From Paenibacillus popilliae ATCC 14706 (GTDB lineage: Bacteria > Bacillota > Bacilli > Paenibacillales > Paenibacillaceae), in contig NZ_BALG01000247.1 of NCBI RefSeq assembly GCF_000315235.1, positions 1 to 36,349 of the forward strand: DNA of 36,349 nucleotides, in the 5' to 3' direction. Within the stretch, counting starts at the first letter, position 1, and the number at the start of each line of letters is the position of its first letter. Shown piece after piece: positions 1 to 6,408 of this stretch. The position numbers were made by a program, and so were the translations under genes. The notes below the pieces were generated by a model. It worked only from the letters and a program-made list of their open reading frames with translations. It was not told where the DNA came from and ran no database searches.

Positions 1-35
1 TCGGTTCGTTTGTAAGGGTACAAACATTTTACCGA
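1..35 (+). terminator. Hairpin followed by T-run, possible terminator
   Basis: An interrupted inverted repeat is visible: TCGGT...ACCGA outside and GTTTGT...ACAAAC inside. About ten bases later comes a run of seven T on the + strand (to about position 51). The gap between stem and T-run is longer than in a classical intrinsic terminator. It would serve a + strand gene outside the window, or simply separate it from the minus-strand gene that ends nearby. Confidence 0.35.
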
Positions 36-80
36 GTTGGCGGCTTTTTTTCTATTCTTAAATTGTATTTTGTTGGTTAA

Positions 81-755
81 TCAACAGGCCTGAAACTTCA
101 GAGCATATCCGTTATCTTCAAGAAAATGTTCAAGGACTTGTCGAATATATTCTTTGGTTAAGGAACGCACCATCAGATGTGGGTGAGGCGGAGGCATATA
201 CCCTATTCCGTTTTTTTGCATATACCAGTAAAAATAATTCGGTGTAACTACGGTCATCTTATAGGTCATCCCATCATTCACCTTAACTACAACCGGAATA
301 CAACCATCATCTTTATTCACATATTCATAAAATAATGGATATTCAATCTCGATAATCTCCAACTTTTGTAATAGGCTATATGTTTCTTTTTCCCATAAAA
401 ATGTTCTATCATTCATTTTTCTTATGATGTTATTCATTTCATCTATGCTTAGTGCGCTATGCCTCTTACAGGCCCCCAGAAAACTCAAACTCAAAAAATA
501 CGCTTCATCCCGTGCGTAATGCTCAATTGCTTTCGTAATGTTCTCCTTGGTTAACGATGTTACATGGATGTCAGGACATCCAAAGGGGACATAATCTAGT
601 TTTTCTTTATCCATATACCAATAATAGTTATTTGGTGTCCAAAATGTTATCGTATAGGTAACTCCATCCTCCATATCAATAAACACATCGATATTATCAT
701 TATTGATAGTGGTATCATCATAATAAAGAGGATACCTAATCTCTATAATCTTCAT
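81..755 (-). CDS. Immunity-like protein, copy 2 (internally duplicated)
   Basis: I do not recognise a named family. The 224-residue protein is soluble and acidic, with no signal peptide. It is built of two copies of one module: residues about 1-90 (IIEIRYPLYY...DMEDGVTYTITFWTPNNYYWYM...SLTKENI) and about 132-220 (IIEIEYPLFY...VNDGMTYKMTVVTPNYFYWYM...SLTKEYI). It is a close paralogue of the gene at 916-1671 but about 27 residues shorter at the C terminus. It starts 20-odd bases after the stop of a relic toxin tail, with GGAAGG as ribosome site, the same arrangement as its paralogue. Position directly behind toxin-tail sequence suggests a cognate or orphan immunity protein; this is inference from context. 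Confidence 0.7.
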   Translation of the reverse strand: MKIIEIRYPLYYDDTTINNDNIDVFIDMEDGVTYTITFWTPNNYYWYMDKEKLDYVPFGCPDIHVTSLTKENITKAIEHYARDEAYFLSLSFLGACKRHSALSIDEMNNIIRKMNDRTFLWEKETYSLLQKLEIIEIEYPLFYEYVNKDDGCIPVVVKVNDGMTYKMTVVTPNYFYWYMQKNGIGYMPPPHPHLMVRSLTKEYIRQVLEHFLEDNGYALKFQAC

Positions 756-776
756 CTAGGAAATATCATCCTTCCC

Positions 777-869
777 CTAATTACTATACATTCTACGTAG
801 TTCCTTAATATCTTCTTTTTGCTTCTTCTTTGTCGACGTTGCTACGATATCAAATCCATCCATTCCTTT
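777..869 (-). pseudogene. Relic of toxin C-terminal tail (third copy)
   Basis: Reading the minus strand gives about 30 codons, KGMDGFDIVATSTKKKQKED then IKELRRMYSN and a stop. They match the last residues of the protein at 1910-2710 (GGFDIVAKSTKDNQKEV then IKELRRMYGN). An in-frame TGA lies just upstream, so nothing longer is translated. It sits immediately in front of the 81-755 gene, marking a former toxin-immunity junction. Confidence 0.75.
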
Positions 870-915
870 TCACCCATTACACCCAAGCGATAAATAAAAG
901 TAAGTAACGAACGTT

Positions 916-1671
916 CTACTCATCTTGTCTGAATTCATTTTGTTCTTTTTTAATTTCAGCCAGCATTTTATTCATTTTCTTCATATCAAAATAACCGTTT
1001 TGTGCGATAAAATTAAACTTAAGATTATATCCGTTATCTTCAAGGCAATATTCAAGAGCTTGTTGAATATATTCTTTGGTTAAGGAACGCACCATCAGAT
1101 GTGGGGGAGACGCTGGCATATACCCAATTCCGTTTTCTCGCATATACCAGTAATAATAATTTGGTGTAACAACAGTTGTTTTATAGGTCATCCCATCATT
1201 AGCTTTAACTAATACCGTAGTACAACCATCATCTTTATTCCCATATTTATAATATAACGGATATTCAATATCGTTAATATCCAACTCGTGCAATTCGTTA
1301 TCTGGTGCCCCTTCCCATAAAAAGGATCTATTATTTATTGTTCTTATGATTCTATTCATTTCTTCTACGCTCAGGGCGCCATATCTCATGCCCCACAGAA
1401 AACTTAACTTCAAAAAATACGCTTCATCCCGTGCATAATCCTCAATTGCTTTATTAATGTTATCTTCTGTTAATGATTTTACATGAATGCAAAGACCCCC
1501 ATATTGTACGTGATTTATTTTTTCTTTATCCATGTACCAATAGTAATTATTCGGTGTCCATAGTGTTACCGTATAGGAAACTCCATCCTCCATATCGACA
1601 AAAGCATCAATATTTGAATTATTAACATCTACACCGACATAAGGGGGATAGCTAATTTCTATAATCTTCAT
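916..1671 (-). CDS. Immunity-like protein, copy 1 (internally duplicated)
   Basis: A 251-residue paralogue of the 81-755 protein with the same two-module structure. Each module carries the signature DGV/MxYxxTxxTPNxYYWYM followed by a downstream SLTxExI helix start. The C terminus adds a charged tail (MLAEIKKEQNEF...) that the other copy lacks. No signal peptide or membrane segment is visible, consistent with a cytoplasmic inhibitor. The ATG lies about 20 bases behind the decayed tail of a toxin copy, with ribosome site GGAAGG, so translation was probably once coupled to the toxin gene. A role as antitoxin or immunity protein is inferred from this order; a general small-protein function remains possible. 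Confidence 0.72.
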   Translation of the reverse strand: MKIIEISYPPYVGVDVNNSNIDAFVDMEDGVSYTVTLWTPNNYYWYMDKEKINHVQYGGLCIHVKSLTEDNINKAIEDYARDEAYFLKLSFLWGMRYGALSVEEMNRIIRTINNRSFLWEGAPDNELHELDINDIEYPLYYKYGNKDDGCTTVLVKANDGMTYKTTVVTPNYYYWYMRENGIGYMPASPPHLMVRSLTKEYIQQALEYCLEDNGYNLKFNFIAQNGYFDMKKMNKMLAEIKKEQNEFRQDE

Positions 1672-1692
1672 CTATGCAATATCATCCTTCCG

Positions 1693-1904
1693 CTAATTAC
1701 CGTATCATTCTACGTAATTCCTTTTGCAACGTTATTGATATAGGATGAAGCTGATTTTCCGACGTCCTTTACATAGGATACGGTCGCCTTCGTCGCATTA
1801 TCGACAGTGGTTGAAGCCGTTCTCACGGTGTTAACTATTGTGGGAGTAGCAGTACGTGCAGCGCTAACCACGACGGGAGCGGCTGCACGTACGGCAACAA
1901 CCAC
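1693..1904 (-). pseudogene. Internally deleted toxin copy (linker joined to tail)
   Basis: The first 60-odd codons repeat the Ala/Val-rich linker of the neighbouring toxin (VVVSAARTATPTIVNTVRTA...KATVSYVKDVGKSASSYINN) almost residue for residue. The sequence then jumps to a degenerate version of the toxin's last bases: GGAATTACGTAGAATGATACGGTAATTAG against GGAACTTCGTAGAATGTACGGTAATTAG, with an extra base that shifts frame. The putative toxin domain is therefore deleted. The 64-residue reading frame has no good ribosome site and probably makes nothing. Confidence 0.75.
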
Positions 1905-1909
1905 TACCG

Positions 1910-2710
1910 CTAATTACCGTACATTCTACGAAGTTCCTTAATCACTTCTTTTTGATTATCCTTTGTAGACTTTGCAACGATATCAAATCCACCTCTTGTG
2001 TTTTGAAAATAAAGTCTAGCCCCGCTACTTGTTCGAGCTTCATGAACTCGACCAAATCCCAAATAGCGATTTCCTGTCCCTGGATTTGAGTTTCCTTTAA
2101 ACAGTTCTTTCGTTAAATGATTAATTTGTCTTTGTTCATCATGTCTTTTCGATAATTTTTCAGCATGGTTCACAAGGTGATTACTCTTCTTAATGGAAGA
2201 AGTTACGCGAACCGCCGATGGAGCTGGCTGCGAGGGACCCGTAAAAAACTCTTTTGTTGATTTTGCAGCGTTATTGATATAGGATGAAGCTGATTTTCCG
2301 ACATCCTTTACATAGGATACGGTCGCTTTCGTCGCATTAACGACAGCGGTTGAAGCCGTTCTCGCGGTCTTAACTATTGCGGGAGCCGCCGCACGCGCAG
2401 CGCTTACCACGACGGGAGCAGCACGTACCGCAGCAACCACTACCGGTGCCACTCGCTTTTTCCTATGTTTCAATTCAAAGGCGCCATCATAACGCAATTG
2501 CATAAATCTTTCATAGGAACCACCGCGTTGTCTTTCAAGCAAGCCCTCATAAATATCGGTTAGCATGTATCCTTTTGCCAGCTCGTGATCTATCCAACTT
2601 GGCAATACTTCAAAGTTGTGCGCCAACCACACTACATTTTCAATGCTAGGATAAGATAATCTTTGGATAGGTGTTTTTGGCAATCGAAAAGTGCCGAGTT
2701 TTGCAGCCAA
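1910..2710 (-). CDS. Polymorphic-toxin-like C-terminal protein, 5' truncated
   Basis: The 266 residues fall in three parts. An N-terminal part (about 1-85, rich in aromatic and charged residues) resembles the inside of a larger protein rather than a natural start. An Ala/Val-rich, TM-like linker follows (about 88-150, ...VVVAAVRAAPVVVSAARA...). A basic C-terminal domain (about 185-266) contains NPGTGNRYLGFGRVHEAR and GARLYFQN and ends IKELRRMYGN. That last layout is what I associate with C-terminal toxin domains of RHS/wall-associated proteins, possibly of RelE/ParE-like fold; this is memory-based and unverified. The start codon would be TTG with no ribosome site, and upstream codons run into stops, so this is probably an orphan toxin cassette cut from a larger gene. 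Two tail relics lie downstream. Confidence 0.6.
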   Translation of the reverse strand: MAAKLGTFRLPKTPIQRLSYPSIENVVWLAHNFEVLPSWIDHELAKGYMLTDIYEGLLERQRGGSYERFMQLRYDGAFELKHRKKRVAPVVVAAVRAAPVVVSAARAAAPAIVKTARTASTAVVNATKATVSYVKDVGKSASSYINNAAKSTKEFFTGPSQPAPSAVRVTSSIKKSNHLVNHAEKLSKRHDEQRQINHLTKELFKGNSNPGTGNRYLGFGRVHEARTSSGARLYFQNTRGGFDIVAKSTKDNQKEVIKELRRMYGN

Positions 2711-2752
2711 GCAATTTTATCAATATACAGCAACAAGTAAGGTTTATGCATA

Positions 2753-2857
2753 GGTTTGACATGGAGCCTCTATGGGCATGATTCCCTGCGAAGGGGCGAA
2801 GCCACAGGCTTCGCAGAGACCAGTAAGCCTATCATGCCCATCACTCCATATCAAACC
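2753..2857 (-). repeat. 105-bp imperfect inverted repeat / long hairpin
   Basis: The arms GGTTTGACATGGAG...ATGGGCATGAT and ATCATGCCCAT...CTCCATATCAAACC pair almost completely. A nested 8-bp perfect stem CTGCGAAG/CTTCGCAG closes the middle. The right arm overlaps the stop codon of the 2851-3051 peptide gene, so on the minus strand it forms the 3' end of that transcript. It could be a large terminator, a structured RNA, or a small non-autonomous element; no T-run follows. Confidence 0.75.
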
Positions 2858-3051
2858 AGGCTACTTTTACTGCATAAGCAATTGCTGCAAAACTGAGCAC
2901 ATCTACCCTGCAACAAACAGATAGGGGCGCTTTTTGTTTCAAGCGTAGCGATTTCCTGCGCCTCATTACCTACTTGCTGTGCAAATGTAAAATTGCCGTT
3001 ACCTACAAACAATAAAAGTACGAGGGCTAGTAAAACAAACTTCTTCATCAT
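2851..3051 (-). CDS. Small secreted Cys-rich peptide precursor
   Basis: This 66-residue protein begins MMKKFVLLALVLLLFVG, a clear Sec signal peptide with a probable signal peptidase cut near FTFAQQ. The mature part is about 40 residues and ends in a cluster of five cysteines within 17 residues (C-x5-C-x3-C-x2-C-x-C). The ribosome site AGGAGGT sits 7 bases before ATGATG, and an extended -10 box TGGTATAAT lies upstream, so it looks like a complete, separately transcribed gene. I recognise no family. A secreted peptide with disulfides (bacteriocin, signal or surface peptide) is a reasonable guess. The transcript ends in a 105-bp hairpin. Confidence 0.65.
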   Translation of the reverse strand: MMKKFVLLALVLLLFVGNGNFTFAQQVGNEAQEIATLETKSAPICLLQGRCAQFCSNCLCSKSSLV

Positions 3052-3083
3052 TTTATTACCTCCTAGGGAATATAATCCAAGCT

Positions 3084-3092
3084 ATTATACCA
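3084..3092 (-). promoter_or_regulatory. Extended -10 promoter for the small secreted peptide
   Basis: On the minus strand TGGTATAAT gives a perfect TATAAT with the TGn extension, about 33 bases before the peptide start codon. No good -35 hexamer is seen, which fits extended -10 promoters. Confidence 0.6.
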
Positions 3093-3241
3093 TAAAATAC
3101 CTGTGATGTGGAAGATAAAAGAAAAAAATAACTGTATTTGTTAAGAGGATCGTTTGCGCTTAGTATACCTTTACGTTCAGGCAACTATGGATACAGCGCT
3201 TCCAATCGTGTTGAATTACATCCCTTTTCACCTACTAATCA

Positions 3242-3484
3242 GCCGATGAAAGCCGGATCGAACGGGATCGGAATGCTGTAGCAGCGTATAAGTTGCGTTG
3301 CCTTGCGGCTGCGCCGAGCGGCTGTTCGGGAACAGAACAGGAACGTGGGCGGCTGCCCTCCGATGATAAGGGGAACGGGAGCATCCAGTAGATGGAGAGC
3401 TGTTCGATATTGCAAAGAATATTGTATAGATCCATCTGGAGTGGGTGCAGGTCGGAGCGTATAGGCAACAGCGGATAAAAATGG
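3242..3484 (-). pseudogene. Frame-broken copy of the MPLIPIQR surface-protein gene
   Basis: The DNA matches 10225-10450 over about 240 bases at high identity. Examples are the shared runs GGATCGGAATGCTGTAGCAG and CTGTTCGGGAACAGAACAGG. In the best frame it encodes LLDAPVPLI-GGQPxTFLFCSR... then TQLIRCYSIPI and FDPAFIG, which is the middle of the 10108-10740 protein. A small insertion near position 3351 and a roughly 12-base insertion near 3415 break the frame, and both ends are missing. It lies downstream of the six-gene operon in the same orientation as the intact gene upstream of that operon. Confidence 0.85.
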
Positions 3485-3594
3485 GTGCATAGCACTTGAA
3501 AAACCGTGCAATAACGGGCTTTTTGCTAATGAATTCACACCACAAAAGACTGACGTTAATCTTTACCGTCGTTATTGCTCTTTTAAACCATAAG

Positions 3595-3633
3595 AAACAG
3601 ACCGCCCCACCGGAAATGGTTTGCGGTCTGTTT
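3595..3633 (-). terminator. Strong hairpin downstream of the six-gene operon
   Basis: Perfect 11-bp arms AAACAGACCGC/GCGGTCTGTTT enclose a 17-base loop. On the minus strand the stem ends in ...GTCTGTTTC and then continues TTATGG, so the U-tract is short. It is well placed to stop or stabilise the transcript ending with the SbnA-like gene. Confidence 0.6.
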
Positions 3634-3659
3634 CAGATCATAATTCTTTTCCTAGCCGA

Positions 3660-3707
3660 CCGCTCTTAAAGCGGCTATTGCTCGGGAGTCGTGTTACCAG
3701 CACGGCT
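3660..3707. other. Two further hairpins between operon end and terminator
   Basis: CCGCT-cttaa-AGCGG is followed by AGTCGTG-ttaccag-CACGGCT, the second running into TCTTTTC on the + strand. With the 3595-3633 hairpin they give a dense row of stems in about 110 bases. No reading frame is convincing here. The region may hold a small RNA or only stacked terminators. Confidence 0.4.
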
Positions 3708-3783
3708 TCTTTTCTATTTATAACATAACATAGTGGTTTTTTATACGTCTAGAGATTCTTGTACGCACCCATCGGCTTATCCT

Positions 3784-4815
3784 TCACTCTGAAGGTCTAC
3801 TTATCAGTGCTTCATCTTGAGGCAAACTTGCAAAAGCTTTGCTTTTTATTGCCTCTTTCAGTTCTAATTTCGTAAGCAGCGCAATTCCTTTGGCTTCAAG
3901 CCATTCATTATCATAAAATTGATCCAAGTAATTCGTACCTGTATCCGGAATAATGGCCAGAGCAGAGTGAACAGAACTGTGTTGCAACCAAGCTAAAGCG
4001 GTGAATACAACTAAACCCGCTGAACCGCCCAATAATAGACCATGTTCTTGTGCCAATATACGGCAAGTTGAAATCGCTTCCTGATCGCTTGAAATACAAA
4101 TTTGATCCAATACGGTTATGTCCATGTTATCGCTTCGCCAGCTAAGTCCAACACCATTAATTAGATACGGAGCAAACCTGCTCGTAAATATGGCAGACCC
4201 GACAACATCGCAAGCGATAATTTTCATGTCTGGCCGAGTTTCCTTAACGCGCTTGCCAATACCACATAGATGTCCACCCGTGCTTACTGCGCCAACGATA
4301 GAATCAACGGGTAAATCCATAATTTCCAATGACGTCGTGTCTGCATGGTAAGAGGGGTTGCTTGGGTTATCGTATTGATTCGTCCAATAGGCATTCGGAT
4401 ACTGCGCAAGCAGTTCCTGAACACGAGCTAGCCGGGCCTTCTGGAAGCTGCCGTTCGAAGCAGGTGTAACGACCATATCCACCTCGGCGCCGTAAGCTTT
4501 GTACCATCGCAACAGACCAAAGCTTACCTTTGGATCCACGACAATAATGACTCGAAAGCCATATACCGCTCCCAGCATAGCTAGCGATTTACCCAAATTC
4601 CCAGAGGTGGATTCAATCACGATACTCCCCTTCTGTATGCGTCCGCTACTCATCGCGGACTTCACAAGTCCCAGTGCCGTTCTGTCTTTGATGCTGAAGG
4701 TAGGATTAAAGTAATCTAGCTTTAAAAATAACTTTTTGCCAGATGGCACCAACTCGTCATGAAAAGCGACCACGGGAGTATTTCCAATACATTCTGCGAT
4801 ATTATTATATATCAT
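3784..4815 (-). CDS. SbnA/cysteine-synthase-like PLP-dependent beta-substituting enzyme
   Basis: Fold type II PLP enzyme of 343 residues. Visible motifs are the Schiff-base lysine in FSIKDR (K43), the substrate carboxylate loop STSGNLG (69-75), the PLP phosphate loop STGGHLCG (178-185) and GGSAG (263-267). SGNLG in place of the SGNTG of housekeeping cysteine synthases, and the PDTGTNYLDQF tail, point to the SbnA branch. SbnA condenses O-phosphoserine with glutamate on the way to 2,3-diaminopropionate. The SbnB partner is absent, so the nucleophile may differ. Last gene of the operon: ATG comes 4 bases after the M24 stop, with GGTGGGG upstream. An upstream GTG (to 4848) lacks a ribosome site. 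An ordinary cysteine synthase is the main alternative. Confidence 0.8.
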   Translation of the reverse strand: MIYNNIAECIGNTPVVAFHDELVPSGKKLFLKLDYFNPTFSIKDRTALGLVKSAMSSGRIQKGSIVIESTSGNLGKSLAMLGAVYGFRVIIVVDPKVSFGLLRWYKAYGAEVDMVVTPASNGSFQKARLARVQELLAQYPNAYWTNQYDNPSNPSYHADTTSLEIMDLPVDSIVGAVSTGGHLCGIGKRVKETRPDMKIIACDVVGSAIFTSRFAPYLINGVGLSWRSDNMDITVLDQICISSDQEAISTCRILAQEHGLLLGGSAGLVVFTALAWLQHSSVHSALAIIPDTGTNYLDQFYDNEWLEAKGIALLTKLELKEAIKSKAFASLPQDEALISRPSE

Positions 4816-4819
4816 TCCT

Positions 4820-6016
4820 CTACCCCACCACTTTGAATAGACTGTCACTTCTGGTCAATATTTCATTCCCGTTCATCGCAACGACAATTGGATCTTCCGT
4901 ATGCAACGCCCCCAATCCAAACTCATAGTACGGTGTCTCGATGGAAAGAACCATTCCTGCTTCGATGACATCCTCACTATTCGGGGCAAGCACGGGCAAC
5001 TCATAAGGCTCTAGGCCAATGCCGTGTCCTACATGATGGCGGCGATAATTGTGGAATCCAGCTTCATGCACCGCATTCATCGTCAAATGAAACACATCTT
5101 TGCCTCGCATCCCTGGCTTCACTTCTCTCATGGCAATACGTTGCCCCGTACGTAACGCATTGTACTTTTGATATTCGGGTCTTACGGTTTTATAGGCAAA
5201 CACCCTGGCAATGTCAGCCCAATACCCATGTAACACCACATCACAATCAAACCAAAGCAGGTCTCCAGGTTCAAGCCGAATGTGACTTCGTTGTCTACGC
5301 TGGCCACCAACGGCATGTCTTCCAAGCTTAATCATTGATAACCTAGGTATTCCGCCTTGTGCAGCAACCGCCTTGGCAAATATGGATGCGATCTCTACTT
5401 CGTTCATTCCTTCGTATAACTCCTCCACAACGGCATGAATTGCTGTCTCTATACATTGAGCCGAAGCACGTAGGTGCATGACTTCTTCCCTCGTTTTTAC
5501 AGCTCTTACGCATCTGATTAGAGAAGCACATTCAACCAATTCCGCTTGCGGCAACTGATTCTTCAGGTTGTTCTTCGTGTTGCTGCTGAGGCCGTCCTCA
5601 TCAAACCCAATTCGCTCTTGGAGAAGCCCTAACTGCTTTAGTAAAGCACCGAGCGCAGCTTCGGCATTCGAATAGCTCATGTCATTATTCGATAGCTGCT
5701 TCAGTTTTTCTTCCTCCTGTGTCAACGCAGCCCCACTATGATGCTCTCTGTAAAAAGTTCCATAGGTGAACACATGGCCAATCGTGGAGTGAGCATCTAA
5801 CACCTGATCAATCTCACCTATAGAATGAACAATATGAACGGTTTGTGGACAGTCATAAGTGATAATGGCATAGCATTGTCCACCGTATGGCTTCAGTGTT
5901 TTAATCACAGGTTCAAAGCCTGCAAAGTAACGAACATTCTCTCTCGTTGCCGCGATAATGGCGTGCAAGCGATGTTCCTTCATTTTTACTATAAGCCGGT
6001 CTGCGTTAAAACTCAT
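4820..6016 (-). CDS. M24 family metallopeptidase (Xaa-Pro peptidase/creatinase-like)
   Basis: The 398-residue protein has the two-domain creatinase/prolidase layout: an N-terminal creatinase-N domain (about 1-165) and a C-terminal pita-bread catalytic domain. All five metal ligands are present: D257, D268, H331 in GHGIG, E360 in SIETPYY and E374 in HTEDP. It is therefore expected to be an active dinuclear-metal hydrolase. Family members cleave Xaa-Pro dipeptides or hydrolyse creatine; substrate cannot be read here. It overlaps the preceding NUDIX gene by ATGA, so translation is coupled. In this operon it may process or release a small amino-acid-derived product rather than serve general peptide turnover. 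Confidence 0.85.
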   Translation of the reverse strand: MSFNADRLIVKMKEHRLHAIIAATRENVRYFAGFEPVIKTLKPYGGQCYAIITYDCPQTVHIVHSIGEIDQVLDAHSTIGHVFTYGTFYREHHSGAALTQEEEKLKQLSNNDMSYSNAEAALGALLKQLGLLQERIGFDEDGLSSNTKNNLKNQLPQAELVECASLIRCVRAVKTREEVMHLRASAQCIETAIHAVVEELYEGMNEVEIASIFAKAVAAQGGIPRLSMIKLGRHAVGGQRRQRSHIRLEPGDLLWFDCDVVLHGYWADIARVFAYKTVRPEYQKYNALRTGQRIAMREVKPGMRGKDVFHLTMNAVHEAGFHNYRRHHVGHGIGLEPYELPVLAPNSEDVIEAGMVLSIETPYYEFGLGALHTEDPIVVAMNGNEILTRSDSLFKVVG

Positions 6017-6408
6017 CTATGGACCCCCTCATTCCTGTTCAATCGTTCAACTAACTTTAGTACGGCGGGCGCAAGCAGATGATGTTCGTTCATGTTAATG
6101 AAACTTACTTCGTTGATTTCAGATAAGGGGGCTATTTCTCCTGACCATGCGGCCTGAAAACAAACCAGTTCCACTTCAGCTTCTTGCATATAAGCGGGAC
6201 CGACCACAGTACAAAGATAAGTAACACTTTCAGGGTGTAAAGAGATTCCGAGCTCTTCCATTACCTCTCTCATTAATGCTTCCTTCGGATGCTCTCCAGC
6301 TTCTATTTTCCCCCCTGGCAAATACCAATGTTCGTTATCTCTAACTCTAACCAGAAGCAGTTGGTTATCCTTTACTTGGACGAGACACGCACACCTAAGT
6401 ATTGTCAT
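6013..6408 (-). CDS. NUDIX hydrolase
   Basis: A 131-residue single-domain protein with a full NUDIX box at residues 33-55: G-x5-E-x7-REVMEELGI, containing the metal-binding REVMEE. The family hydrolyses nucleoside diphosphates linked to another group, and activity is expected. The substrate is unknown; roles in cleaning oxidised nucleotides or processing a pathway intermediate are both possible. It overlaps the HpaB-family gene by 14 bases and the M24 gene by 4, so it belongs firmly to the operon. The start ATG has only a weak ribosome site, consistent with translational coupling. Confidence 0.88.
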   Translation of the reverse strand: MTILRCACLVQVKDNQLLLVRVRDNEHWYLPGGKIEAGEHPKEALMREVMEELGISLHPESVTYLCTVVGPAYMQEAEVELVCFQAAWSGEIAPLSEINEVSFINMNEHHLLAPAVLKLVERLNRNEGVHR

